64,000 nucleotides of DNA from Pseudomonas putida S13.1.2 (GTDB taxonomy: Bacteria > Pseudomonadota > Gammaproteobacteria > Pseudomonadales > Pseudomonadaceae), in NCBI RefSeq assembly GCF_000498395.2, contig NZ_CP010979.1, forward strand, positions 2,480,001 through 2,544,000, read 5' to 3'. Made by a program: the position numbers and the translations under genes. Shown in pieces: positions 53,414 to 62,141 of this stretch; positions within the stretch are counted from its first letter, which is position 1; every line of letters begins with the position of its first letter. The notes beneath the pieces are model-generated. The model was not told where the DNA came from. It did not search any database and saw only the letters and a program-made list of their open reading frames with translations.

Positions 53414-54994
53414 ATGTCCATCGAACATCGCCTGAACCATATCGCCGGCCAACTCAGCGGCAACGGTGACGTGCTGCTGAACAGCGTCGACGCCCACACC
53501 GGCGAGCCACTGCCTTACGCCTTCCACCAGGCGACCGGCGACGAAGTAGAGGCCGCCGTGCAGGCCGCCGAGGCCGCCTACCCCGCCTACCGCAGCACCA
53601 GCCCGGCCCAGCGCGCCGCCTTCCTCGACGCCATTGCCAACGAGCTGGACGCACTGGGTGACGACTTCATCCAGCATGTGATGCGCGAAACCGCGCTGCC
53701 CGAGGCCCGCATCCGTGGCGAACGCAGCCGTACCAGCAACCAGCTGCGCCTGTTTGCCGAAGTGGTACGCCGTGGCGATTTCTACGCCGCCCGCATCGAC
53801 CGTGCCCTGCCCCAGCGTACCCCGCTGCCGCGCCCGGACCTGCGCCAGTACCGCATCGGCGTGGGCCCGGTGGCCGTGTTTGGTGCCAGCAACTTCCCGC
53901 TGGCCTTCTCCACCGCTGGCGGTGACACCGCCTCCGCGCTGGCCGCTGGCTGCCCGGTGGTGTTCAAGGCGCACAGCGGGCACATGCTCACTGCCGCCCA
54001 TGTGGCTGGCGCCATTGACCGCGCGGTGGCCAGCAGCGGCATGCCGGCAGGCGTTTTCAACCTGATCTACGGTGCCGGCGTGGGCGAAGCGCTGGTCAAG
54101 CACCCGGCCATCCAGGCGGTCGGTTTTACCGGCTCGCTGCGCGGTGGCCGCGCCCTGTGCGACATGGCGGCAGCACGCCCGCAGCCAATCCCCGTATTTG
54201 CCGAAATGAGCAGCATCAACCCGGTGATCGTCCTGCCCCAGGCGCTGCAAGCCCGTGGCGAGCAGGTAGCCGGCGAGCTGGCTGCCTCGGTGGTGATGGG
54301 TTGCGGGCAGTTCTGCACCAACCCTGGCCTGGTGGTGGGCATCCGGACGCCCCAATTCGAGCATTTCGTTCAAACGCTGGTGGCACGCATGGCCGATCAG
54401 GGCCCGCAGACCATGCTTAACGCCGGCACCCTGCGCAGCTACCAGAACGGTGTCCAGCACCTGCTGGCACACCCGGGTATCCAGCACCTGGCCGGGCAGC
54501 CACAGACCGGCAACCAGGCACAGCCACAGCTGTTCAAGGCAAACGTAAGCTTGCTGCTGAACGGCGACCCGCTGTTGCAGGAAGAAGTATTCGGCCCGAC
54601 CACCGTAGTGGTGGAGGTGGCCGACGCCGAGCAACTGGCCGAAGCGCTGCGCCACCTGCAGGGCCAGCTGACCGCCACCCTGATTGCCGAGCCTGATGAC
54701 CTGGAGGCATTTGCCTCGCTGGTGCCATTGCTGGAGCGCAAGGCCGGGCGCCTGCTGCTCAACGGCTACCCGACCGGTGTGGAGGTTTCCGATGCAATGG
54801 TGCATGGCGGGCCTTACCCGGCCACCTCCGACGCACGCGGCACCTCGGTCGGTACCTTGGCCATCGACCGCTTCCTGCGCCCGGTGTGCTTCCAGAACTA
54901 CCCCGATGCACTGCTGCCGGATGCGTTGAAAAACGCTAACCCGCTGGGGATTGCGCGGTTGCTCGATGGCGTGAACAGCCGCGAGGCAGTGTGA
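53414..54994 (+). CDS. Alpha-ketoglutaric semialdehyde dehydrogenase (2,5-dioxovalerate dehydrogenase type)
   Basis: I chose ATG 53414 (MSIEHRLNHIAGQL), giving 526 residues, the usual length for this distinct ALDH branch; longer frames run into the upstream repeat. Catalytic residues are N160 (FGASNFPLAF), E264 (VFAEMSSINPV) and C301 (MGCGQFCTNPGL). The family oxidises alpha-ketoglutarate semialdehyde to alpha-ketoglutarate in pentose, sugar-acid and hydroxyproline catabolism. No matching dehydratase is next to it, so it may act as a stand-alone enzyme. The operator-like palindrome upstream suggests its own control. Confidence 0.87.
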   Translation: MSIEHRLNHIAGQLSGNGDVLLNSVDAHTGEPLPYAFHQATGDEVEAAVQAAEAAYPAYRSTSPAQRAAFLDAIANELDALGDDFIQHVMRETALPEARIRGERSRTSNQLRLFAEVVRRGDFYAARIDRALPQRTPLPRPDLRQYRIGVGPVAVFGASNFPLAFSTAGGDTASALAAGCPVVFKAHSGHMLTAAHVAGAIDRAVASSGMPAGVFNLIYGAGVGEALVKHPAIQAVGFTGSLRGGRALCDMAAARPQPIPVFAEMSSINPVIVLPQALQARGEQVAGELAASVVMGCGQFCTNPGLVVGIRTPQFEHFVQTLVARMADQGPQTMLNAGTLRSYQNGVQHLLAHPGIQHLAGQPQTGNQAQPQLFKANVSLLLNGDPLLQEEVFGPTTVVVEVADAEQLAEALRHLQGQLTATLIAEPDDLEAFASLVPLLERKAGRLLLNGYPTGVEVSDAMVHGGPYPATSDARGTSVGTLAIDRFLRPVCFQNYPDALLPDALKNANPLGIARLLDGVNSREAV

Positions 54995-55025
54995 CACGGC
55001 GCATGCTGAGCAGGCACGGTGCAGC

Positions 55026-55892
55026 TTAGCCGTGCCAGGCTTGCAGGCAACGCTGGAAAGACGCAATTACCTGGCTGCCCTGCCGATCAGCCAGGCAATA
55101 CAGGTAAGTCTCTGTGTACACCGGGTCCTGCGCGATGCGGATCACCTTCAAGCGCGGATCGCCAATGTATTCCGCCTCGGACACCGCGCCAATGCCGATG
55201 CCACGGATCACAGCCTCGCGCAGCGCCTCGCGGCTGCCGATTTCCATGGCAATGCGCGGTGTCACCTGCGCCGCTTCCAGCGCATTGTCCAGCGCCAGCC
55301 GCGTAGTCGAACCCTGCTCACGGCGCAGCAACGGCTGCCCCTGCAGGGCTTGCAGCGGCACCTGATCGTGGCGGGCGAAAGGGTGATCGGCGCGGGCGAA
55401 AAGGATCACCGGGTGCCTGGCATAACGTTGTGCGACAAACGCCGGATCATGGTGCAGCCCCGCCAACACACCGATATCGGTCACATAGCCCTGCAGATCG
55501 GCCAGCACTGACGCCGAGTTGCCCACGCGGATGGACACATCGATCTGTGGGTACGCCTGCCGATAGCGGTCGACCATCTCGATCACATGAAACGGTCCCA
55601 CTGCACCGATCTTCAGCTCTCCCCGGTTAAGCTGGCCACTGTCGCGCAGCAGGCTGATCGCCTCGGTTTCGAGCATCGACATCTGCTGGGCAATGGGCAG
55701 CAAGGCACGGCCAACGGCGGTCAGCTCGATGCGCCGACCGCGGCGGTGAAACAGCTCGACATTGAATTCGCGTTCCAGCCCCTGGATCTGGTTGGTCGCG
55801 GTCGGCTGGCTGAGGCCGATGGCCCTGGCCCCGGCGCTGAAGCTGGCGTGCCGGGCCACGGCAAGGAAGGTGCGCAGGCGAGCGGTTGACAT
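55026..55892 (-). CDS. LysR-family regulator, divergent from phnD
   Basis: I chose ATG 55892 (MSTARLRTFLAVARHASF), preceded by AAGGATC, giving 288 residues. The winged helix is typical (FSAGARAIGLSQPTATNQIQ, ELFHRRGRRIELTAVGRAL), followed by the substrate-binding domain (GELKIGAVGPFHVIEMVDRY). It is transcribed away from phnDCE, and overlapping palindromes in the 112-base gap are candidate binding sites. It likely controls phosphonate uptake, with a phosphonate or intermediate as the co-inducer. It shares general similarity with the LysR protein at 61194. Confidence 0.87.
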   Translation of the reverse strand: MSTARLRTFLAVARHASFSAGARAIGLSQPTATNQIQGLEREFNVELFHRRGRRIELTAVGRALLPIAQQMSMLETEAISLLRDSGQLNRGELKIGAVGPFHVIEMVDRYRQAYPQIDVSIRVGNSASVLADLQGYVTDIGVLAGLHHDPAFVAQRYARHPVILFARADHPFARHDQVPLQALQGQPLLRREQGSTTRLALDNALEAAQVTPRIAMEIGSREALREAVIRGIGIGAVSEAEYIGDPRLKVIRIAQDPVYTETYLYCLADRQGSQVIASFQRCLQAWHG

Positions 55893-55942
55893 CCATAGAT
55901 CCTTTGAATGATTGGCTGGCCAAACGCATATTGAATTGATGC

Positions 55943-55961
55943 TGTGACTGTCACATGACAG
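55943..55961. promoter_or_regulatory. Overlapping palindromes between lysR and phnD (LysR site or Pho box)
   Basis: TGTGACTGTCACA (55943-55955) and CTGTCACATGACAG (55948-55961) overlap in the divergent promoter region. Read on the minus strand the site is CTGTCA, five bases, CAGTCAC, which is close to the PhoB consensus of two CTGTCA repeats spaced by five. It may be a LysR operator, a Pho box, or both. Confidence 0.5.
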
Positions 55962-56004
55962 CCCTAGCTTTGGCGCTACCGACAACAACCACTCCGGTAT
56001 TGCC

Positions 56005-56874
56005 ATGACACCCTTCCCGAAACTGTTGCGCTGTGCCCGCCTCGCCCTGCTGCCACTGCTGCTCGCCCCCGCCGTGCAGGCACAGCAGGTGCTTACTGTC
56101 GGCCTGATCCCGTCGGAAGACTCCCAGGCCATGATCAAGAGCAGCCAGCAGGTGCTCGACCAGTTGCAAGCGCGCCTGGGCATGCCGGTCAAGCCATTCG
56201 TCGCGACTGACTACAACGGGGTGATCGAAGCCCTGCGCGCCGGCAAGCTGGACGTGGCCTATCTCGGCCCGTTTTCCTACGTACTGGCCAACCAGATCGC
56301 CGGTGCCGAAGCTTTTGCCGTGGCGGTGACCAAAAAGACCGCCAGCAGCGCCTACCACAGCCTGATCATCGCCCGCCGGGATAGCGGTATTCGTACGCTC
56401 GACGACCTCAAGGGCCACACCTTCGCCTTCGTCGACCCCAGCTCGGCCTCTGGCCATCTGTTCCCCAAGGCCGGCCTGGAGCACGCAGGCCATGACCCGA
56501 AAACCCTGTTCTCACGGGTGATCTTCTCCGGCTCGCACGATGCCAGCATTCTTGCCGTGGCAAACCGCAAGGTTGATGCAGCGGCCGTGGCCGACCGTAT
56601 CCTGGCCGGGGCTGTGAACAACGGCCAGGTTCAGCAGCAGGACTTCCGGGTGGTGTGGACCTCCCCGGATATTCCCGAATCACCAATGGTCTGGCGCAAC
56701 AACCTTGACCCCGAACTGCAGGCCAGGCTGCGCACTGCGTTTGCCGGCATCAAGGACGTGCCCTGGGGCGATCAGGGCATGCTCAATGGCTTCCAGCCGA
56801 CCACTGACGCGGCCTACAACGTGGTTCGTGACACCGCCAAAGTGCTCGACCTCGACCTGCGGAGCCTGAAATGA
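56005..56874 (+). CDS. phnD: Phosphonate ABC transporter substrate-binding protein
   Basis: The 289-residue protein has a Sec signal peptide (ALLPLLLAPAVQAQ, cleaved after VQA) and the PhnD fold with VGLIPSEDSQAMIKSSQQVL, FVATDYNGVIEALRAGKLDVAYLG-type ligand strands, and DPSSASGHLFPKAG, the Ser/Thr-rich phosphonate-binding loop. It binds a phosphonate in the periplasm and passes it to PhnCE. The stop overlaps phnC by ATGA. A related phosphite or selenate-type binding role is possible but less likely given phnX nearby. Confidence 0.88.
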   Translation: MTPFPKLLRCARLALLPLLLAPAVQAQQVLTVGLIPSEDSQAMIKSSQQVLDQLQARLGMPVKPFVATDYNGVIEALRAGKLDVAYLGPFSYVLANQIAGAEAFAVAVTKKTASSAYHSLIIARRDSGIRTLDDLKGHTFAFVDPSSASGHLFPKAGLEHAGHDPKTLFSRVIFSGSHDASILAVANRKVDAAAVADRILAGAVNNGQVQQQDFRVVWTSPDIPESPMVWRNNLDPELQARLRTAFAGIKDVPWGDQGMLNGFQPTTDAAYNVVRDTAKVLDLDLRSLK

Positions 56875-57671
56875 TCCGTATCCGCCGACTGACCAAGGGC
56901 TACACCGACAACCCGGTACTGCGCGGCATCGACCTGGATGTTCAGGCCGGTGAATTCGTGGTGATCCTCGGCCAGTCCGGCGCCGGCAAATCGACCCTGC
57001 TGCGCTGCATGAACCGGCTGGCCCAGGCCGACACCGGCGAGCTGCAGGTGGCCGGGGTTAACGCCATGCGTGCAGCCGACCAACGCGCACTGCGCCGGCA
57101 GGTAGCGATGATCTTCCAGCATCACAACGTGGTACCGCGGCTGTCGGTGCTTAAGAACGTGCTGACCGGCCGTCTCGGCCACTGCAGCACGCTCGCCTCG
57201 CTGCTACAGCTGTTCCGCCGCGACGACGTGACACTGGCCCGTGACTGCCTGCGCCGGGTCGAGCTGGAGCACAAGGCCGGGTCGCGCACCGATGCGCTGT
57301 CTGGCGGGCAGATGCAGCGGGTGGGTATCGCCCGTGCGCTGGCCCAGCGACCACAGGTGATTCTGGCCGACGAACCGGTGGCCAGCCTCGACCCGAACAC
57401 CGCGCATGTGGTCATGCAGTACCTGCGCGAAGCCAGCCGCACCCTCGGCATAACCGTGGTGTGCAACCTGCACCAGGTGGAACTGGCGCGGGCATTCGCC
57501 GACCGCATCGTCGGCCTGGCCAACGGGCGCCTGGTGTTCGACGGCCAACCCGGTCAGCTGGACGAAGCCGCGCTGCAGCGCATCTATCACAACCCATCTG
57601 CCAATGAGCCTGGGCAGGCAATGGCTGCACCACGGCCAATGCTGGCCACTGGCACAGGAGCCTCGGCATGA
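56871..57671 (+). CDS. phnC: Phosphonate ABC transporter ATPase
   Basis: This 266-residue ATPase has Walker A GQSGAGKST (34-42), Q-loop MIFQHHNVVPRLSVLKN, signature ALSGGQMQRVGIARALA and Walker B VILADEPVASLDP, followed by a conserved switch histidine (VVCNLHQVELA). These match PhnC. It overlaps phnD and phnE by four bases on each side and should energise phosphonate import. Confidence 0.9.
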   Translation: MIRIRRLTKGYTDNPVLRGIDLDVQAGEFVVILGQSGAGKSTLLRCMNRLAQADTGELQVAGVNAMRAADQRALRRQVAMIFQHHNVVPRLSVLKNVLTGRLGHCSTLASLLQLFRRDDVTLARDCLRRVELEHKAGSRTDALSGGQMQRVGIARALAQRPQVILADEPVASLDPNTAHVVMQYLREASRTLGITVVCNLHQVELARAFADRIVGLANGRLVFDGQPGQLDEAALQRIYHNPSANEPGQAMAAPRPMLATGTGASA

Positions 57672-58486
57672 ACCCGCAGAGCCACCAATGGCTGGTCAAA
57701 ACACCCACTCGCGCCCGCAGCTGGCTGGGCACTGGCGCGCTGTTGCTGGCGATCGTCCTGGTGCTGCAGTGGAGCGCCGAAGGGGCACAGCTGAGCTGGG
57801 GCGAACTGGCAAACGGGCTGCCACAGATCGGCGACTTCCTTGGCCGCTCGCTACCGCCAGACCTGAGCATAATGCCCAGTTTGTGGCGCCCGGCCCTGGA
57901 AACCCTGCAAATCGCGCTATGGGGCACCCTGCTGGGGATCGTTCTCGCCGTGCCGCTGGGTTTTCTGGCCGCGCGCAACTTGCATGGCAACCGCTGGCTA
58001 TACCAGGCCACCCGGCAGCTGCTGAACGTGATCCGCAGCATCAACGAGCTGATCCTGGCGTTGGTGTTCGTCTCGGCGGTAGGGCTGGGGCCCTTCCCTG
58101 GCGTGCTGGCCCTGGCGCTGCATGGCGTGGGCATGCTCGGCAAGTTCTTTGCCGAAACCATCGAGGAAATCGACCAGGGGCCCATTGAAGCGCTGCGGGC
58201 CACCGGTGCCCGGCCACTGCAGGTGATTGCCTTCGGCGTGCTGCCGCAAGTGATCACCGCCTGGATCGCCGTGGTGCTGTACCGCTTCGAGGTGAACCTG
58301 CGTTCGGCCACGGTGCTGGGCATGGTCGGTGCCGGTGGCCTGGGCTTCGAGCTGGTCAGCAGCCTGAAGCTGTTCAAGTACCAGGAAACCGCCACCTGCA
58401 TCCTGGTGATCACTGTGATGGTGGTGCTTGCCGACCTGGTCTCCAACCGCCTGCGGCACGCCATTCAGGGCAACGCCCGCCACTGA
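57668..58486 (+). CDS. phnE: Phosphonate ABC transporter permease
   Basis: The 272-residue inner-membrane protein has the BPD-transporter pattern with LWRPALETLQIALWGTLLGI, NVIRSINELILALVFVSAVG, and the coupling motif EEIDQGPIEALRATGARPLQ, ending LRSATVLGMVGAGGLGFEL. It is the channel partner of PhnC. The last gene of the coupled phnDCE set, it is followed by a 193-base gap with small palindromes before the alcohol dehydrogenase gene. Confidence 0.9.
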   Translation: MNPQSHQWLVKTPTRARSWLGTGALLLAIVLVLQWSAEGAQLSWGELANGLPQIGDFLGRSLPPDLSIMPSLWRPALETLQIALWGTLLGIVLAVPLGFLAARNLHGNRWLYQATRQLLNVIRSINELILALVFVSAVGLGPFPGVLALALHGVGMLGKFFAETIEEIDQGPIEALRATGARPLQVIAFGVLPQVITAWIAVVLYRFEVNLRSATVLGMVGAGGLGFELVSSLKLFKYQETATCILVITVMVVLADLVSNRLRHAIQGNARH

Positions 58487-58579
58487 TTGCCGCCCATCCA
58501 ACCCCTTGCCACGTGCGCCCGGTGGGCGCGCGACGGGCAGACCATGCCTGGAGTTCAAGCCCATGCACTTTGTGTCCGT

Positions 58580-58596
58580 TATCGGCTCAGCCGATA
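58580..58596. promoter_or_regulatory. 17-bp palindrome upstream of the alcohol dehydrogenase gene
   Basis: TATCGGCT, C, AGCCGATA is a perfect inverted repeat, followed by the palindrome CAATCGATTG at 58609-58618. They lie about 60-100 bases before the ATG at 58680 and may be regulator sites or a small processing hairpin. No promoter was assigned. Confidence 0.4.
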
Positions 58597-58679
58597 GCAC
58601 CCTGCAATCAATCGATTGGATCGAAACCCGCCAGCCGACGAGCATGGCTGCACTTTCCAACAACAATAAGGAACTGCCC

Positions 58680-59768
58680 ATGCCTGCCTGCTTCCACAAC
58701 CCGGTTACCACCGTTTTCGGTGGTGGCAGCCTGGACCAGATCGCCCAACACTGCCCCGGCAAAGTCGCCCTGGTCACCTTCCCTGAGGCCGAACAGCTCG
58801 GCCTGGTTGCGCGGGTACGCAGCCTGCTGGGCGAGCGACTGGTGTGCGTGATCGACAATGTGCAACCCAACCCCGATGTCGCCTGGCTGCGGGGTGTGCA
58901 TGAAGCGTTCTGGGCACGGCACGGCGACTGCGATACGGTGCTGGCGCTAGGCGGTGGCAGCGCCATCGATACCGCAAAGGCGCTGATCGTCGGTACCGCT
59001 TCTGGCCATTTCGATGAACTGCTCGAGCTGCTGGCCAGCGGCAAACCGTTTACCCCGGCCCGACACAAGACACTGGTGGCCGCGCCGACCACGGCAGGCA
59101 CCGGCAGCGAGGTGACGCCATGGGCCACCCTGTGGGACGCTGGCCAGCAGAAGAAGTATTCACTGCACCTGAGCTGTACCTGGCCCAGCGTGGCGCTTAT
59201 CGACCCGGAACTGATGCTCAGCGTGCCGGCCGGGGTGACAGTCTCCACCGGGCTGGATGCCTTGTCCCACGCGCTGGAATCAATCTGGAACCACAACGCC
59301 AATCCGCTCTCCGATACCTTCGCACTGTCGGCCATCGACGACATTCTCGACTGCCTGCCACGCCTGCAGCAGGACCTGGGCAACCGCGAGCTGCGGGCAC
59401 GCATGGCGTTGGCTGCACTGAAGGCCGGGCTGGCCTTTTCCAACACCAAGACTGCCCTGGCCCACTCCATTTCCTACGAAATGACCTTGCGCCACGGCCT
59501 GCCCCACGGCATCGCCTGCTCCTTCACCCTGCCGCTGGTGCTGGGCCTGGCCTGGGGCCGTGATGCCGGGCGTGACCAGATCCTGCAGAAGGCCTTCGGC
59601 CGCGACCTTGCAGCCGCCCAACAGCGCTTGCGAGCATTTCTCCATCGGCTGGGCGTGCGCACCGAATTCGCAGACTACGGCGTGACAGCCGCCGAGGCCC
59701 AGGCGATGATCGACGCCGCCATGCAGGGCGCCCGTGGGCGCAATTTCATCGGCGCGCAAGCCGCCTGA
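58680..59768 (+). CDS. Iron-type alcohol dehydrogenase, phosphonoacetaldehyde reductase-like
   Basis: I chose ATG 58680, seven bases after AAGGA, giving 362 residues. The group III ADH features are GGGSAIDTAKAL (nucleotide binding), PTTAGTGSEVTPWATLW, and the metal ligands in STGLDALSHALES and LPHGIACS. Related enzymes in phosphonate clusters interconvert phosphonoacetaldehyde and 2-hydroxyethylphosphonate. Here phnX, which hydrolyses phosphonoacetaldehyde, is in the same locus, so oxidation of hydroxyethylphosphonate is plausible. The direction of the reaction cannot be read from sequence. Confidence 0.8.
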   Translation: MPACFHNPVTTVFGGGSLDQIAQHCPGKVALVTFPEAEQLGLVARVRSLLGERLVCVIDNVQPNPDVAWLRGVHEAFWARHGDCDTVLALGGGSAIDTAKALIVGTASGHFDELLELLASGKPFTPARHKTLVAAPTTAGTGSEVTPWATLWDAGQQKKYSLHLSCTWPSVALIDPELMLSVPAGVTVSTGLDALSHALESIWNHNANPLSDTFALSAIDDILDCLPRLQQDLGNRELRARMALAALKAGLAFSNTKTALAHSISYEMTLRHGLPHGIACSFTLPLVLGLAWGRDAGRDQILQKAFGRDLAAAQQRLRAFLHRLGVRTEFADYGVTAAEAQAMIDAAMQGARGRNFIGAQAA

Positions 59769-59855
59769 CATTCCGCGTTTTTCCTGTAGCACCTTTCAAG
59801 AGTGCCGACTCGCCGTGCCCCTTGGGCCGGCGCCAGAGAACAAAAGGAAACCGTC

Positions 59856-61151
59856 ATGAACCGTGCACAAACCCTGACTGGCGCGCTGCCCAGCACAATG
59901 CCGTTTCGCCTCGCGCAATGGCGCATGCTGCTGGCCGCGATGTTCTGCTACCTGTTCTTCTACACCGGGCGACAAACCTTCGGTTTCGCCATCCCCGGGA
60001 TCCAGGCCGAGTTCGGCCTGAGCAAGGAAACCCTCGGCTGGGCCTCCACCGCCATGCTGTGGATGTATGCCATTGGCCAGGCCATCAATGGCAACCTCGC
60101 CGACAAGTTCGGCGGCCGGCGCATCATGAGCATCGGCGCCGTGTTGTCGTGCGGCGCCAACTGGGTCACCAGCTTTGCCGGCGGTTTTCTCAGCCTGATC
60201 CTGCCATGGGGCGTCAACGGCTACTTCCAGGCCCTGGGCTGGGCGCCCGGCAGCCGCCTGCTGTCAAACTGGTGGGGTGCTGCCGAGCGCGGCAAGGTCT
60301 ATGGCTTCTATGTGTTCGCCGCCGGCTGCGCTTCGGTGCTGTCGTATGTCACCTCGGTAGTGGTGATCGATGTACTGCACCTGGAGTGGCGCTGGATCTT
60401 CCGCCTGCCGGTGCTGCTGATGCTGGCCGGTGGCATCGTTTTTTACCTGGTTGCCCGGGAACGCCCGCAGGACATGGGCTACCCCGCGCTGGACGACACC
60501 GGCGTAGCCAACGCCGAAGACAGCGCCAACGCGGCTACTCAGGGCGGCGAAGAAACCTCGCGCCAGCGTTACCTTGCCGTTCTGAAAAACCCGCGTCTGC
60601 TGGTGGCCGCAGTGTCGCTGGGCTTCCAGAACGCTGCGCGCTACGGGCTGATCGTCTGGGTGCCGGTGCATTTCCTGGGCGCCAACTGGCAGAAAGGCGA
60701 CAGTTTCATCGACCCGAAGTGGATCACCATCGCCTTGCCGGTGGGCATGGCCGTGGGTGCGCTGAGCAACGGCTGGGTGTCGGACAAGCTGTTCGGTAGC
60801 AAGCGCTACAAGGCAATCATGCTGTACATGGTGTTGGGCGCGCTCACCAGCCTGTGGATGTGGAGCCTGCCGGCACACAGCGCGGTAGGCCTGCTGGCGC
60901 TGTTCCTCTGCGGTTTCTTTGTCTATGGCCCTGCATCGAGCTTCTGGGCGTTGTGCCCGGACCTGGTCGGCGCGCGCCGCGCCGGCACCGCCACAGGGAT
61001 CATGAATTTTGCCTCGTACCTGTTCGCCGGGCTGGCGGAGCCGCTGATCGGACGTATGCTCGATACCACCGGCAATACGTCGCTGATCTTCGTCGTGGTC
61101 ACCACAGCCTGCGCCTGCAGTGCCCTGGTGGCCCTGTTCGTGCGCCGCTGA
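59856..61151 (+). CDS. MFS transporter, organophosphate:phosphate antiporter (GlpT/UhpT)-like
   Basis: I chose ATG 59856, after AAAAGGA, giving 431 residues with about 12 spans. The start CYLFFYTGRQTFGFAIPG and the segment LWMYAIGQAINGNLADKFGG-like YAIGQAINGNLADKFGGRR recall GlpT/UhpT/PgtP carriers, which exchange phosphorylated compounds for phosphate. In a phosphonate locus it could import a phosphonate in exchange for phosphate released by PhnX. It follows the alcohol dehydrogenase by 87 bases and precedes a LysR gene by 42. The substrate is inferred. Confidence 0.82.
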   Translation: MNRAQTLTGALPSTMPFRLAQWRMLLAAMFCYLFFYTGRQTFGFAIPGIQAEFGLSKETLGWASTAMLWMYAIGQAINGNLADKFGGRRIMSIGAVLSCGANWVTSFAGGFLSLILPWGVNGYFQALGWAPGSRLLSNWWGAAERGKVYGFYVFAAGCASVLSYVTSVVVIDVLHLEWRWIFRLPVLLMLAGGIVFYLVARERPQDMGYPALDDTGVANAEDSANAATQGGEETSRQRYLAVLKNPRLLVAAVSLGFQNAARYGLIVWVPVHFLGANWQKGDSFIDPKWITIALPVGMAVGALSNGWVSDKLFGSKRYKAIMLYMVLGALTSLWMWSLPAHSAVGLLALFLCGFFVYGPASSFWALCPDLVGARRAGTATGIMNFASYLFAGLAEPLIGRMLDTTGNTSLIFVVVTTACACSALVALFVRR

Positions 61152-61193
61152 GGTTGCCTGCCATGTCGTCCGTGCCATTGCCAGAGAGGTGTC

Positions 61194-62060
61194 ATGTACC
61201 AGTACCACAAGTGGTTGCGCTCCTTTCATGCCGTGGCGCGGACCGGCAGTTTCACCCAGGCCGCCGAGCTGCTGAGCATCGGCCAGCCGACTGTCAGCGA
61301 GCAGGTCAGCGGCCTGGAAAAACGCTTTTGCGTGGAACTGCTCCACCGCCGCGGGCGCTTTGTCGAGCTGAGCCCGGCAGGCCGCCAGCTCTACGAAATC
61401 ACCCAGGGCCTGTTCGGCCAGGAGGACGAAGCGTTGCAACTGCTGCACAGCTTCCAGCAACGCAAGCAAGGCATGCTACGCATCGGCGCGGTGTCGCCGC
61501 CGATCGCCATGAGCCTGACGTACGAGCTGATGCAGCGCTACCCGCAGATCGAACTGGAAACCTCGTTCAGCAGCGAAGCCGGGACACTGGAGAGGCTGTA
61601 CAACTTCGACATCGACCTGGCCATCCTCGCCCTGTCGGAGTTCGACCAGCGCCTGAGCACCCGGCTGTACCGCACCTGCCCGATTCTGGCGGTGGTGCGC
61701 GACGACCATCCCTGGGCCGGGCAGACGAGTGTCAGCGTGAAGGACATTGCCGGTCAGCGCGTGGTGCTGCGCGAAGCGGCATCGCGCACCCGCCAGCTTG
61801 TGGAGGAAGGCTGCCGCCGGCATGGCGTAACACTGGATTGCGCGATGCAGTTGAACAGCCGCGAGGCCATTGTGCATGCGGTGGTACACGGCATCGGCGT
61901 GGGCTTTGTCTCGGCGGTGGAGTATGCCGACCGGCCCGGCACGCGCTCTGTCGCCTTTATCGAAGACCCGTTCCACATCAGTTACTACCTGTGCTGCCTG
62001 GGCATCCGCCGTAACCGGGCGGTCATCGCCGAACTGTTCGACGCGCTCAACGCGCACTGA
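61194..62060 (+). CDS. LysR-family regulator within the phosphonate locus
   Basis: The 288-residue protein has an N-terminal winged helix (FHAVARTGSFTQAAELLSIG, QPTVSEQVSGLEKRFCVELL) and a LysR substrate-binding domain (MLRIGAVSPPIAMSLTYELM, VSAVEYADRPGTRSV). It lies 42 bases after the transporter and 81 before phnX, on the same strand as both, so it is embedded in the operon rather than divergent. Together with the LysR protein at 55026 it gives the locus two regulators of one family, perhaps for uptake and for degradation. Confidence 0.87.
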   Translation: MYQYHKWLRSFHAVARTGSFTQAAELLSIGQPTVSEQVSGLEKRFCVELLHRRGRFVELSPAGRQLYEITQGLFGQEDEALQLLHSFQQRKQGMLRIGAVSPPIAMSLTYELMQRYPQIELETSFSSEAGTLERLYNFDIDLAILALSEFDQRLSTRLYRTCPILAVVRDDHPWAGQTSVSVKDIAGQRVVLREAASRTRQLVEEGCRRHGVTLDCAMQLNSREAIVHAVVHGIGVGFVSAVEYADRPGTRSVAFIEDPFHISYYLCCLGIRRNRAVIAELFDALNAH

Positions 62061-62141
62061 TGCACCACTGACCAGCGCGAGCCTGCCAATGCGTCGGGCG
62101 GGCCGCGCTCACCCTGAGTTTTTACCCACTGGAGCTTTGCC

